A DNA stretch of 64,000 nt from Micromonospora sp. M71_S20 (GTDB taxonomy: Bacteria > Actinomycetota > Actinomycetes > Mycobacteriales > Micromonosporaceae), in NCBI RefSeq assembly GCF_003664255.1, contig NZ_RCCV01000001.1:992001-1056000 (forward strand), given 5' to 3'. The translations under genes were made by a program, and so were the position numbers. Position 1 is the stretch's first letter. Every line of letters begins with the position of its first letter. Positions 38,820 through 47,865 of the stretch are shown one piece after another. The notes below the pieces were generated by a model, which searched no databases, had not been told where the DNA came from, and was given only the letters and a program-made list of their open reading frames with translations.

Positions 38820-39163
38820 GCCACCAGACGGAGCCGCCACGGCGGGACCGGCCGGCGCGTGACCCGGGACTGCAACCCGAGCGGACCCGGCTGGCCTGGC
38901 GGCGTACGGCGCTGGCGCTCACCGTGATCATGGTGCTGACCGTGCGGCTCGCGCTCACCGGCCCGCCCGCCGGCGGGACGCTCGGCGCGCTGGTCGCCGG
39001 GGTCGCCGTGCTGGGCTGGGGCGCGGCGCTGACGGTCTGCTGGCGGCGGGCCACCGGCAGCGGTCCACCCCCCGGCTACGGGCGGTCGCTGCCCCTGGTC
39101 GCCCTCGCCACCGCCGGCTTCGCGCTGCTCGGCGCCCTCCTGGCGGCGCGCGGACTGGGTTGA
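38816..39163 (+). CDS. Second DUF202 membrane protein
   Basis: Protein of 115 residues with three membrane helices. The signature is shorter and altered relative to the first copy: LQPERTRLAWRRTALALTVIMVL. It starts at a GTG overlapping the previous stop by 4 bp. Such pairs of DUF202 proteins are common in actinobacteria and may form a hetero-oligomer; this is inference. Confidence 0.83.
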   Translation: MSHQTEPPRRDRPARDPGLQPERTRLAWRRTALALTVIMVLTVRLALTGPPAGGTLGALVAGVAVLGWGAALTVCWRRATGSGPPPGYGRSLPLVALATAGFALLGALLAARGLG

Positions 39164-39190
39164 CGGGAGCCGGTAGGCCATCATTGACCC

Positions 39191-39625
39191 ATGGCCCGGC
39201 TCTACGTCCTCCTCTTCGTCGTGCAGATCGTCCTCGCCGTCTGCGCGCTGATCAGCTGCCTCTCCGCCGAGGAGGGCGAGATCAAAGCCCTGCCCCGGAT
39301 CGCCTGGGTGCTGATCATCCTGTTCTTCCCGCTGCTCGGCTCCCTCGCCTGGTTCGCCGCGGGTCGCGAGCGCGTCCCCGGGCGCCCCGCCGGCGGAGCG
39401 CCGAAGGGCCGGATCCTGCCGCCCCGGGAGCGGCCCCGCCCGGTCGCCCCCGACGACGACCCCGAGTTCCTCCGCTCGCTGGGCGAGCGCTCCCGGCGGG
39501 AGGACGGGGAGCTGTTCCGCCGCTGGGAGGAGGACCTGCGCCGCCGCGAGGACGAGATGCGCCGGCGCGACGGCGAACCGCCGCGCGAGGAGGACCGGCC
39601 CGAGGGGTCCACGCCCGGCGCCTGA
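39191..39625 (+). CDS. PLDc_N domain membrane protein with charged tail
   Basis: Protein of 144 residues. Two helices (4-24 and 37-58) with LPRIAWVLIILFFPLLGSLAWFAAGR between them form the short PLD-nuclease N-terminal (PLDc_N) membrane motif; no phospholipase domain follows. The C-terminal 85 residues are strongly charged, with an Arg/Glu helix (WEEDLRRREDEMRRRDGE), likely cytoplasmic. The function is unknown. Confidence 0.8.
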   Translation: MARLYVLLFVVQIVLAVCALISCLSAEEGEIKALPRIAWVLIILFFPLLGSLAWFAAGRERVPGRPAGGAPKGRILPPRERPRPVAPDDDPEFLRSLGERSRREDGELFRRWEEDLRRREDEMRRRDGEPPREEDRPEGSTPGA

Positions 39626-39632
39626 ACCCACA

Positions 39633-39662
39633 CCGCCGTCGCCGGCCTCCCGGCGACGGCGG
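39633..39662. terminator. Bidirectional terminator
   Basis: A perfect 13-bp stem (39633-39645 with 39650-39662) and 4-nt loop lie between the PLDc_N gene and the convergent TPP enzyme gene. Confidence 0.75.
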
Positions 39663-39672
39663 CGGGCCGGGC

Positions 39673-41295
39673 TCAGGCCAGGTTCGACGAGCGGGGGTAC
39701 GCGTCCGCCGGGTCGGTGAGCACGTTGACCAGGTACGGCACGCCGGAGTCGAACGCCCGCCGCAGGGCCGGGCCGAGGTCGCCGGCCTTCGCCACCGTCT
39801 CGCCGGCCCCGCCCAGGGCGCTCACGACATGGTCGTAGCGCAGCTCCGGCTGGAGGTCGGCGGCGACGTCGTAGCCGTACATGGCACGCATGGGGTGCTT
39901 CTCCAGGCCCCAGATGCCGTTGTTGCCGACCACGATCACCACCGGCAGCTTCTGCCGGGCCAGGGACTCCACGTCCATCAGCGAGAAGCCGGCCGCGCCG
40001 TCGCCCATGAGGACGCAGATCTGCCGGTCGGGGTGGCTGACGCGGGCGCCCATCGCGTAGCCCATGCCGGTGCCGAGGCAGCCGTACGGGCCGGGGTCGA
40101 GCCAGGTGCCGGGCTGCGCGGGCTCCAGGTAGCGGCCGGCGTACGAGACGAAGTCGCCACCGTCGCCGATGGTGATGGCGTCGCGGGCCAGGACCTTGCG
40201 CAGCTCGCCGTAGACCCGGGCGGGCCGGATCGGGTCCGTCTCGGCGGACATCTCCTCGGCGTCGCGGGCCTTCGCGGCGTCCTCGGCGGTACGCAGCTCG
40301 GCGATCCAGTCGGCGTGGTCGGCCCGGTCGCCCGGGTGGTCGGCCAGCGCGGTGAGGATCAGCCGGAGGTCGCCGGCGGGGGCGGCGGCCGGCTGCACGT
40401 GCGCGGCCCGCTGGCTCGGCGCGTCGACGACGTGCACCACCTGGGCGTCGCCGAAGTCGCCGAAGCTGAGCCGGAAGTCGAGCGGGGTGCCGATCACCAC
40501 GACCACGTCGGCGCCCCTCAACGCCACGCGACGGGCCTTGGCGAAGGCGAGCGGGTGCTCCGGCGGCAGCGCGCCCCGGCCCATCCCGTTGGTGAAGACC
40601 GGCACCTGGAGCGACTCGGCGGCGGCCCGCAGGGCGTCGACCGCGTCCCCGGCGTAGACGTCGGAGCCGGCGATGATCACCGGGCGGCTCGCGGCGGCGA
40701 TCAGGCCGGCCGCCTTCGTCACCTCGTCGGGGTCGGGCTCGACCGGCGCGATGCCCGGCAGCGCGGGCAGCTCGGCGTCGGAGACCGAGAAGACCGCCTC
40801 CAGCGGGAAGTCGAGGAAGACCGGGCCCCGGTGCGGGGTGAGCGCGGTGGTCAGCGCCGCGGTCACCGCGCGCGGGATGTCGTCGGGGCTGAACACCGTC
40901 TCGGCGTGCTTGGTGACCGGGGCGACCAGCGGCAGGTGGTCCATCTCCTGGAGGCTGCCCGAACCCCAGCGGAACTGCGGGGCCCGGCCGCCCAGCACCA
41001 GCACCGGGGAGGCGTTGAAGTACGCGCTGGTCAGCCCCGAGATGCCGTTGGTGACGCCGGGGCCGGCGGTGAGCACGGCGAGGCCGGGTCGGCGCTGGAG
41101 CTTCGCCACCGCCTCGGCGGCGAAGACCGCCGACTGCTCGTGCCGCACGTCGTAGATGGGGAAGCCGGTCTTGTGCGCGGCGTCGTAGAGCGGAAAGACG
41201 TGCCCGCCGGAGAGGGTGAACATCTCCCGCACCCCGTACGCGCGCAGCGCCGCGAGTGCGAGCTCCCCGCCGTGACCTTCGATCCGCTCCGTCAT
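39673..41295 (-). CDS. Thiamine diphosphate enzyme, acetolactate synthase-like
   Basis: TPP-dependent enzyme of 540 residues, with N-terminal PYR domain, central domain and C-terminal PP domain. The catalytic Glu53 is in RHEQSAVFAAEA; the cofactor motif is GDGAAGFSLMDVESL...VVIVVGNN. It is annotated in relatives as acetolactate synthase, yet no small regulatory subunit or ilvC gene is nearby, and oxalyl-CoA decarboxylase or 2-hydroxyacyl lyase activity is possible. The ATG at 41295 follows GGAAGAG. Confidence 0.85.
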   Translation of the reverse strand: MTERIEGHGGELALAALRAYGVREMFTLSGGHVFPLYDAAHKTGFPIYDVRHEQSAVFAAEAVAKLQRRPGLAVLTAGPGVTNGISGLTSAYFNASPVLVLGGRAPQFRWGSGSLQEMDHLPLVAPVTKHAETVFSPDDIPRAVTAALTTALTPHRGPVFLDFPLEAVFSVSDAELPALPGIAPVEPDPDEVTKAAGLIAAASRPVIIAGSDVYAGDAVDALRAAAESLQVPVFTNGMGRGALPPEHPLAFAKARRVALRGADVVVVIGTPLDFRLSFGDFGDAQVVHVVDAPSQRAAHVQPAAAPAGDLRLILTALADHPGDRADHADWIAELRTAEDAAKARDAEEMSAETDPIRPARVYGELRKVLARDAITIGDGGDFVSYAGRYLEPAQPGTWLDPGPYGCLGTGMGYAMGARVSHPDRQICVLMGDGAAGFSLMDVESLARQKLPVVIVVGNNGIWGLEKHPMRAMYGYDVAADLQPELRYDHVVSALGGAGETVAKAGDLGPALRRAFDSGVPYLVNVLTDPADAYPRSSNLA

Positions 41296-41414
41296 CGCCG
41301 CTCTTCCCTTCGTCCGCATGGCCGGAGTCACACGCTACTCACCGGTAGGCGGAATGTGAACCGTTCTCGGCTCGACGCCTGGGCCGGCGGGTCGCCCCCG
41401 CCGGCCCGGACCGG

Positions 41415-42188
41415 TCAACGACCGGTGAAGTCCGGCTTGCGCTTCGCCACGAACGCCGCCATGCCCTCGCGCCGGTCGTCGGTGGCGAACAGCGCCGCGA
41501 AGAGCTGGCTCTCCCAGGCCAGACCGGAGTTCAGGTCCATGTCCAGACCGGCGTCGACGGCGAGCTTGGCGGCGCGCAGGGCCTGCGCCGGACCGGTGAG
41601 GTACGGGCGGACCAGCTCGACCGCGGTGTCGTAGACCTCGGCCGCCGGGGCGACCCGGTCGGCCAGGCCGATCCGCAGGGCCTCCTGGGCGTCGACCATC
41701 CGGCCGGACATGATCAGGTCCTTGGCGCGGGCCGGGCCGACCAGGCGGGCCAGCCGCTGGGTGCCACCGGCGCCGGGGATGATGCCGAGCTTGATCTCCG
41801 GCTGCCCGAGCCTGGCGTCCTCGGCCACCACCCGCCAGTCGCACGCCAGCGCCAGCTCGCAGCCGCCGCCGAGGGCGTAGCCGGTGATCGCGGCCACGAC
41901 CGGCTTCGGGATCCGGGAGATCGCGCCGAGCGCGCTGGACAGGCCGGCAGCCCGGTCCGCCATGTCCACGTAGGACATGTCGGCCATCTCCTTGATGTCC
42001 GCGCCGGCCGCGAAGACCTTCTCCCCGCCGTACACGATGACGGCGCGGACGCCCGGGTCGGCGGTGGCCGCCGCGGCGGCGGCGCGCAACTCCTCCTGCA
42101 CCTGGGTGTTCAGGGCGTTCATCGGCGGCCGCTCCAGCCGGATGGTGCCGATGCCGTCCTTGGTCTCCAACCGCACGAACTCGCCCAC
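41415..42188 (-). CDS. Enoyl-CoA hydratase/isomerase family protein
   Basis: Crotonase-fold enzyme of 257 residues. The oxyanion-hole segments are GADIKEMADM and GYALGGGCELALACD; both catalytic glutamates are present (GGCELA and GQPEIKLGIIPGAGGTQRL), so hydration of enoyl-CoA in fatty acid oxidation is likely. The GTG at 42188 has GAGGG 6 bp before it and is preferred to the GTG at 42200. It lies upstream of the TPP enzyme gene on the same strand. Confidence 0.92.
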   Translation of the reverse strand: MGEFVRLETKDGIGTIRLERPPMNALNTQVQEELRAAAAAATADPGVRAVIVYGGEKVFAAGADIKEMADMSYVDMADRAAGLSSALGAISRIPKPVVAAITGYALGGGCELALACDWRVVAEDARLGQPEIKLGIIPGAGGTQRLARLVGPARAKDLIMSGRMVDAQEALRIGLADRVAPAAEVYDTAVELVRPYLTGPAQALRAAKLAVDAGLDMDLNSGLAWESQLFAALFATDDRREGMAAFVAKRKPDFTGR

Positions 42189-42287
42189 GCTGGCCCTCAC
42201 TTCCTCGTCGAAGTCGCGTGCCAACCTTACGGCCCGAATCGTTGGGGTAAGTAGTGTGGTGTCAGGCCCGCCACCGGGAGTACCGCC

Positions 42288-42764
42288 ATGATCACGTACT
42301 ACGACGACAGGTCCGTGCAGGTCACCTCGACCGCCGTCCGGGTGGACGGCCGGACCTTCCGGCTGGCCGACATCAGCATGGTCTGGCACCGGCGCGGCAG
42401 CCGGTCCTGGCGGGTGCTCGTCGGCCGCGGCGCGATCGGCGCGGCGCTCGCCGGCCCCCTGGTCGCCGCCGCGCTCGGCATCGCGTTCGCGCTCTGGCTG
42501 GACCGCTCCCTGACCGTCACCATCGCCATCGTCGGCGCCTCGGTGCTGATCGGGCTCGCGGTCGGCCCGGTCGCCGACTTCCTCTTCGAGCACCTCGACC
42601 GCTCGTACGCCAGGGGCAGCCGGCAGTTGGAGATCTGGGCCCGCTGGCGCGGCCAGCCGGTGCGCCTGCTGTGCACCGGTGACGCGCTGCGCTTCGGCCA
42701 GATCTACCGGGCGGTGCAGCGGGCCGTCGAGGCCGGCCAGCCGGTGTCGCCCCGCCGCCGCTAG
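42288..42764 (+). CDS. DUF6232 family membrane protein, copy 1
   Basis: Protein of 158 residues. It starts MITYYDDRSVQVTSTAVRVDGRTFRLADISMVWH, has two membrane helices in the middle (about 48-72 and 78-100) and ends with DALRFGQIYRAVQRAVE. The same architecture recurs in the gene at 43679. The family is actinobacterial and uncharacterised. CGGGAG precedes the ATG. Its TAG stop shares a CTAG with the stop of the convergent gene. Confidence 0.8.
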   Translation: MITYYDDRSVQVTSTAVRVDGRTFRLADISMVWHRRGSRSWRVLVGRGAIGAALAGPLVAAALGIAFALWLDRSLTVTIAIVGASVLIGLAVGPVADFLFEHLDRSYARGSRQLEIWARWRGQPVRLLCTGDALRFGQIYRAVQRAVEAGQPVSPRRR

Positions 42765-43162
42765 AACCCGATCGGCCCGTCCGGCAGCATGCCCAGGCCA
42801 CGCAGCAGTCCGAAGAGGTCCTGCTCGCCCCAGAACTGCACGATCCGGCCGCCGGCCAGCCGGTACATCTTGCACGCGCTCTGCACCGCCGTCGCGCCGG
42901 TGGCGTCCCGCCGATAGGTCTGCGCCAGCGACACCACCACGCGGTCGCCGGCCGCGAAGATCTCGACGATCTCCTGGTCGAGCACGGTCAGCCCCGGCGA
43001 GGCGACGGCCCCCTCGACGTGGTGCCGCCCCCGGACCCCGGCACCGGAGCCGTAGATCAGCACGTCCTCGTCGACCACCGCGCGCAACTCCGCCAGGTCC
43101 TTGGTGACGAAGGTCCGCAGGTAGCGGCGGACCACCTCGACGTTGCGCTCCTGCTCCGTCAT
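42761..43162 (-). CDS. Nuclear transport factor 2-like (SnoaL-type) protein
   Basis: Cone-shaped NTF2-fold protein of 133 residues: NVEVVRRYLRTFVTKDLAELRAVVDEDVLIYGSG is the opening pattern, and the last strands are CKMYRLAGGRIVQFWGEQD. Members include isomerases, cyclases and ligand-binding proteins; nothing here fixes the role. It overlaps the DUF6232 gene end by 4 bp in convergent orientation. Confidence 0.82.
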   Translation of the reverse strand: MTEQERNVEVVRRYLRTFVTKDLAELRAVVDEDVLIYGSGAGVRGRHHVEGAVASPGLTVLDQEIVEIFAAGDRVVVSLAQTYRRDATGATAVQSACKMYRLAGGRIVQFWGEQDLFGLLRGLGMLPDGPIGF

Positions 43163-43678
43163 GACCGGTCACGATACCGACCCGAACCGACTCGGACCGG
43201 CCCCGGACCGGCCGGACGACGCGCTGGCGACGCGGGCCTTGAGGCCCGTCAGGCGAAGGGGCCTACCGCCCGCGCTGTCGAACGGGGCAGCTCGACAGTC
43301 GCCCGGGCGGGCTCTCGAAAGCCGCTCCGACGCCGTCGCGGTGGCGCTCCATCGCGGTTGCGGTGAGCGTCGGACCGGAGGCGGACGAGGCGCACCCGTC
43401 ACACGGCAGCGGCAGTACGCCTCGCGCGCCCTTTGGAGCTGATGACGCAAACGACTCAGCCGCTCCGGCCTCCCGACGAGCGCCAGCGACCAACAGGGCG
43501 ATGTCATGAACGATTCAGCTCGAGAGGACCGACGCGACACCACGTGGTCCGGCACGGCCCGCCCGACATGAACCTCCGCGCGACGCTGCCTCACCTGACA
43601 CCGCCGCGCCCGGCGCCACCCCCGCCGGAGCGGACCGCGCGAGCGGCGCGGCCCGCCCGGCAGTGGTTAGGCTTAGTG
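43163..43678. other. Gap without a supported gene
   Basis: These 516 bp separate the NTF2-like gene start from the second DUF6232 gene. Several frames are open for 80-140 codons but have no ribosome binding site, and their translations are Arg/Pro/Ser-rich without recognisable domains. It might be a decayed gene. Near the right end a TAGGCT box (43668-43673) lies 5 bp before the DUF6232 ATG. Confidence 0.5.
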
Positions 43679-44158
43679 ATGACCATCTATTACCGGGACG
43701 ACGCGGTGCAGGTGACGTCGGAGTCGATCCGGGCCGGGGGCCACGCCGTGGCGATCGCCGACGTGACGTACGTCTGGCACGCGCAGGGGCCGAAGACGCT
43801 TGCGGTACGGGGGCGGGTGCTGGGTCGCGGCGTCCTGGTCCTGCTCCTCTCGCTGCCTCCGCTGGTCGCGGTGGTCTGCGTGCTCTCGCTGGCCTGGTCG
43901 GCGCAGGACCGGGGCGAGTGGCAACTGGCGCTGATCATCCTCGCCGCGTGCGTCGTCGCGGCGCTGGCCCTGGCCCCCTTCCTGGAGATCCCCCTCGGCT
44001 GGCTCGACCGCTCCTACGAGCGGGGCAGCAAGGTGCACGAGCTCTGGGTCCAGCACCACGGCCGGGAGGTGCTGCTGCTGCGTACCCCGGACGCGCTGCG
44101 GTTCGGGCAGATCTACCGGGCGGTGCAGCGCGCGGTGGAGCAGTACACGGACTCCTGA
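43679..44158 (+). CDS. DUF6232 family membrane protein, copy 2
   Basis: Paralogue of the gene at 42288, 159 residues, sharing the YY.DD..QVTS opening, the HxRG-like turn, two central helices, LDRSYERGSK and a nearly identical C-terminus (DALRFGQIYRAVQRAVE). No ribosome binding site precedes the ATG; TAGGCT 5 bp upstream suggests a leaderless transcript. The two copies are separated by an NTF2-like gene and a gene-free gap, so they arose by an old local duplication. Confidence 0.8.
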   Translation: MTIYYRDDAVQVTSESIRAGGHAVAIADVTYVWHAQGPKTLAVRGRVLGRGVLVLLLSLPPLVAVVCVLSLAWSAQDRGEWQLALIILAACVVAALALAPFLEIPLGWLDRSYERGSKVHELWVQHHGREVLLLRTPDALRFGQIYRAVQRAVEQYTDS

Positions 44159-44216
44159 CCGCGGGGGCCGCCGCCCTGTCCGGCGGTACGGGCGCGGGCG
44201 ACGCACACTGGATGCC

Positions 44217-44966
44217 ATGGTGATTCCCCTCCCCCGGCCCGCCGCGGTCGTCGGTCTGACCCGCTCCGCCCTCGACCAGGCCCTCGGCTCGGCGGCCTCG
44301 TTCGCCGCCGTGCCGGCCCGCGCGTTCGCCGTGCTGGACTCGGTGGAGGCCCTGCTGAAGCGGGTCGACGGCATGGTGGACCGCATCGACGGCGTGGTGG
44401 ACCGGATCGAGCAGACCCTCGACCGCACCGACCGGGTGCTCACCGACGCCGAGGGCGCGGTACGGGAGGTGGCGGTCATCAGCGCCGCCGCGACCACCGC
44501 GATCGAGACGGCCACCGAGGTGGCCACCGCCGCGGCCGTCGTGGTCGGCGAGGCGGAGAAGGTGTCCCGGACGGCCGGTGCGGTGGTCGCCGAGGCCGAC
44601 GCGGTGGCCGTACGGGCCGCCGGCACCGTGGGCACCGCGGCGGAGGCGGCGGCCACCGCCGCCGAGCTGCTGACGGCGTACGAGCCGGCGCTGCGCCGGG
44701 GCGCCCCGATGGCGAACCGCTTCGTCGAGCAGCTCAGCCACGAGGAGGTGAACGCCGCGATCCGGCTCGTCGACGAACTGCCGAAGCTCAAGCAGCACCT
44801 GACGGCGGACATCCTGCCGATCCTGGCCACCCTCGACCGGGTCGGGCCGGACCTGCACGACCTGCTCGACGTCACCCGCGACCTGAAGCTCGCCGTCGCC
44901 GGCATCCCCGGTCTGGGCATGCTCCGGCGCCGGGGCGAGAAGCTCACCGACGACGCCGAGGCCTGA
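44217..44966 (+). CDS. Coiled-coil hypothetical protein
   Basis: Protein of 249 residues without signal peptide. Residues 40-75 form a clear coiled coil (LLKRVDGMVDRIDGVVDRIEQTLDRTDRVL), followed by an Ala/Val/Thr-rich helical stretch of about 70 residues (AVISAAATTAIETATEVATAAAVVVGEAEKV) resembling phasins or amphipathic lipid-binding helices, then HEEVNAAIRLVDELPKLKQHLTADILPIL. Actinobacterial homologues are annotated only as hypothetical. The ATG at 44217 or the adjacent GTG at 44220 is the start. Confidence 0.78.
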   Translation: MVIPLPRPAAVVGLTRSALDQALGSAASFAAVPARAFAVLDSVEALLKRVDGMVDRIDGVVDRIEQTLDRTDRVLTDAEGAVREVAVISAAATTAIETATEVATAAAVVVGEAEKVSRTAGAVVAEADAVAVRAAGTVGTAAEAAATAAELLTAYEPALRRGAPMANRFVEQLSHEEVNAAIRLVDELPKLKQHLTADILPILATLDRVGPDLHDLLDVTRDLKLAVAGIPGLGMLRRRGEKLTDDAEA

Positions 44967-45018
44967 CCCCTGGGGCGTACAGCACCCTGGGACGTACGGC
45001 CGTGGCCGGTCGGCCGGA

Positions 45019-45915
45019 TCAGGCGGGGACGTACAGCTCGTCGATCTCGGCCCGGGTGGGCAGCGCCACGGAGGCGCCGAGCCGGCGGGCGCAGGCCGCC
45101 CCGGCCGCCGCCGCCCAGCGCACCGCGTCGACCACGTCCCGGCCCTCGCCCCAGGCCACCGCGAGCGCGGCGGTGAAGGCGTCCCCGGCGGCCGTGGAGT
45201 CCACCACGTCGACCTTGACCGCCGGCACGTGCACGGCGGTGCCGTCCCGGTCCCCGTACCAGGCGCCCTCCGCGCCGAGGGTGAGCACCGCCCGGGCCGC
45301 CAGGTCGAGCAGGGCCGACGGCTCGTCCCGGCCGCGCCCGGTGAGCGCCTGCGCCTCGGTCTCGTTGACCACCAGCAGGTCGGTGGCCGCCAGCAGCTCC
45401 GGCGGCACCGGCACGGCCGGGGCGGCGTTGAGCACCACCCGGGTGCCGGCCGCCCGGGCGGCAAGGGCCGCCTCGGTCACCGTCGCGACCGGGATCTCCA
45501 GCTGCGCGAGCAGCACGTCCGCCCCGCGTACGGCGGTCAGTTCCGGTTCGGTCAGGCCGGTCATCGAGGCGTTGGCGCCCGGGCTGACCAGGATCGCGTT
45601 CTCGCCCTCGGCGTTCACCATCACCAGCGCCACCCCCGACGTGCCGTACGTCGTGCGGAGCTGGTCCGTGTCGACCCCGGCGGCGGTGATCCGCGCCCGC
45701 AGGGTGACGCCGAACGAGTCGGAGCCGATCGCCCCGAGGAAGGCGCAGGAGGCGCCGGCCCGGGCCGCGGCGACGGCCTGGTTGGCGCCCTTGCCGCCGG
45801 GCACCATCACGAAGTCGGTGCCGAGCAGGGTCTCCCCCGGGCGGGGCAGGGCGGGGGCAGTGCCCACCAGGTCCATGTTGGCGCTGCCCACCACGACGAC
45901 CCGGGTCTGCCGCAT
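45019..45915 (-). CDS. rbsK: Ribokinase
   Basis: PfkB-family sugar kinase of 298 residues; phosphorylates ribose at O5. Signature 1 is PGGKGANQAVAAARAG. Signature 2 is VDVVDSTAAGDAFTAALA, with the catalytic Asp in AAGDAF; most ribokinases have TGAGD here, so the Thr/Gly are replaced by Ser/Ala. VNETEAQALTG is also typical. The ribose importer is not adjacent. It follows an ABC ATPase gene by 13 bp on the same strand, which may be chance or an operon. Confidence 0.9.
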   Translation of the reverse strand: MRQTRVVVVGSANMDLVGTAPALPRPGETLLGTDFVMVPGGKGANQAVAAARAGASCAFLGAIGSDSFGVTLRARITAAGVDTDQLRTTYGTSGVALVMVNAEGENAILVSPGANASMTGLTEPELTAVRGADVLLAQLEIPVATVTEAALAARAAGTRVVLNAAPAVPVPPELLAATDLLVVNETEAQALTGRGRDEPSALLDLAARAVLTLGAEGAWYGDRDGTAVHVPAVKVDVVDSTAAGDAFTAALAVAWGEGRDVVDAVRWAAAAGAACARRLGASVALPTRAEIDELYVPA

Positions 45916-45928
45916 CGCAAGCTCCCCG

Positions 45929-46735
45929 TCAGGCGGCGCGGGCGGTGAACCGGTCGCCGGAGCGCTGGACCACCAGCGGCAGCCCGAAGGTCTTGGAGAG
46001 GTTGTCCCCGGTCAGCGTGTCGTCGAGGAGCCCCTGCGCCACCACGCCGCCCTCGCGCAGCAGCAGCGCGTGGGTGAAGCCGGGCGGGATCTCCTCCACG
46101 TGGTGGGTCACCAGCACCAGCGCCGGGGCATCGGGGTCGTACGCCAGCTCGGCCAGCCGGGCGACCAGGTCCTCCCGCCCGCCCAGGTCGAGCCCGGCGG
46201 CCGGCTCGTCGAGCAGCAACAGCTCCGGGTCCGTCATCAGCGCGCGGGCGATCTGCACCCGCTTGCGTTCCCCCTCGGAGAGGGTGCCGTAGGTGCGCTC
46301 GGCGAGGCCCCCGATGCCGAGCTGGCCCAGCAGGGCGCGGGCCCGGGCCTCGTCGCTGCTGTCGTAGCTCTCCCGCCAGCGACCGACCACCGACCAGGCG
46401 GCCGTGACGACGACGTCGCTGACCCGCTCGTCGGCGGGCACCCGCTCGGCGAGCGCGGCGGTGGAGAGCCCGATGCGGGTGCGCAGCTCGTTGACGTCGG
46501 TGCGGCCGATCCGCTCGCCGAGCACGTGGGCGGTGCCGGTGGTCGGGTGCAGCCGGCCGGCGGCGAGGTTGAGCAGGGTCGTCTTCCCCGCGCCGTTCGG
46601 CCCGAGCACCACCCAGCGCTCGTCCAGCTCGACCCGCCAGTCGACGTCGTGCAGCAGTGCCGTGCCAGCCCGGCGTACGCCGACGCCGTCGAGGCTGACC
46701 ACCAGATCCTCGTCCCCAGTCACCCGACCATCCAA
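45929..46735 (-). CDS. ABC transporter ATP-binding protein, orphan
   Basis: ATPase of 268 residues. Walker A is GPNGAGKTTLL, the signature LSEGERKRVQIARAL, Walker B LLLLDEPAAGLD and the switch His is in LVTHHVEEIPPG. The overall sequence resembles ModF/YlmA-type iron-siderophore or molybdate ATPases lacking a permease. No membrane subunit is on the same strand. It could start at the ATG of 46735 or a GTG 12 bp later; neither has a clear ribosome binding site. Confidence 0.88.
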   Translation of the reverse strand: MDGRVTGDEDLVVSLDGVGVRRAGTALLHDVDWRVELDERWVVLGPNGAGKTTLLNLAAGRLHPTTGTAHVLGERIGRTDVNELRTRIGLSTAALAERVPADERVSDVVVTAAWSVVGRWRESYDSSDEARARALLGQLGIGGLAERTYGTLSEGERKRVQIARALMTDPELLLLDEPAAGLDLGGREDLVARLAELAYDPDAPALVLVTHHVEEIPPGFTHALLLREGGVVAQGLLDDTLTGDNLSKTFGLPLVVQRSGDRFTARAA

Positions 46736-46854
46736 CCACGCAACGCCGGGGCTCCCCCCACGGGCGGCGTCCCGGCCATAGGGTGGGGCGCCGTGTCGTT
46801 GGTCACCACAACCGGAGGACGGTCCATGCCCGGTCGCAGCACGGAGCCGCGCGG

Positions 46855-47865
46855 ATGAGCGCGGTCATCGAGATCGAGGGTCTGCGCAAGACCTTCCACA
46901 GCGTGCGGCAGGGCCGCCGGGTGGCGGTCGACGGCTTCGACCTGTTGGTGGAGGCCGGCCAGATCCACGGTTTCCTCGGCCCCAACGGCTCGGGCAAGAC
47001 CACCACGTTGCGCGCCCTGCTCGGGCTGGTGCGGGCCGACGCGGGCCGGATGACGGTGCTGGGCGTCCCCTCACCGGACGGGCTGCCCCTGGTGGCCGGG
47101 CGGGTCGGGGCCATCGTGGAGAGCCCGCAGTTCTTCGGCAACTTCACCGGCCACCGGACCCTGCGCCTGCTCGCCCGGGCCGGCGGCGTGCCGACGGCCC
47201 GGGTCGACGAGGTGCTGGAGCAGGTGGGCCTGCGGGACCGGGGCGACGAGCGGGTCAAGGGCTACTCGCTGGGCATGAAGCAGCGGCTGGCGGTGGCCTC
47301 CGCCCTGCTCAAGGACCCGGAGCTGCTGATCCTGGACGAGCCGGCGAACGGGCTGGACCCGGCCGGCATCCGGGAGATGCGGGACCTGATGCGCTCGCTG
47401 GCGCAGGCCGGCGTGACCGTGCTGGTCTCCAGCCACATCCTGGCCGAGATCCAGCTGATCTGCGATCACGTGACGATCATCTCGCGGGGCCGGCGGGTGG
47501 CGGCCGGGCGCGTCGACGAGGTGCTGGCCGGCTTCGACCGGCACGAGCTGCTGGTGCGGGTGGACGATCCGCAGCGGGCCGTGGAGCTGCTGACGGCGGC
47601 CGGGCTGGCGGCGACCGGGCACGACGACCACCTGGTGGTGGGCGACGTGGACGACGCCACCGAGGTCAGCCGCACCCTCGGCGAGTCGGGCCTGTGGGTA
47701 CGCGAGCTGACCCCGCTGCGGCCCGACCTGGAGAGCGTCTTCCTCGAACTGACCGGCACGGCGGCGCACCCGACGCTGCCCCGGCAGGTGGACGACTCGG
47801 TGTCGCCCGACGGCGGGCCCTCCGAACCGGTGATCGACCTCGACGTGCGGGGAGTGGACGCGTGA
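46855..47865 (+). CDS. ABC transporter ATP-binding protein, DrrA/NatA type
   Basis: ATPase of 336 residues. Walker A GPNGSGKTTTLRALLGL, signature YSLGMKQRLAVASALL, Walker B LLILDEPANGLDPAG and the switch His in LVSSHILAEI. A C-terminal extension of about 110 residues (ending LESVFLELTG) is typical of the exporter subfamily used for antibiotics or lipids. The ATG at 46855 has CGGAG upstream. The stop overlaps the permease start (GTGA). Confidence 0.92.
   Translation: MSAVIEIEGLRKTFHSVRQGRRVAVDGFDLLVEAGQIHGFLGPNGSGKTTTLRALLGLVRADAGRMTVLGVPSPDGLPLVAGRVGAIVESPQFFGNFTGHRTLRLLARAGGVPTARVDEVLEQVGLRDRGDERVKGYSLGMKQRLAVASALLKDPELLILDEPANGLDPAGIREMRDLMRSLAQAGVTVLVSSHILAEIQLICDHVTIISRGRRVAAGRVDEVLAGFDRHELLVRVDDPQRAVELLTAAGLAATGHDDHLVVGDVDDATEVSRTLGESGLWVRELTPLRPDLESVFLELTGTAAHPTLPRQVDDSVSPDGGPSEPVIDLDVRGVDA

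Noticed and set aside
43143..43594. Open frames on both strands in the DUF6232 gap
   Set aside because: No start signal or domain; at most a decayed gene.
46783..46854. N-terminal extension of the ABC ATPase at 46855
   Set aside because: The extra 24 residues lack similarity and a ribosome binding site; the ATG at 46855 fits the family start.
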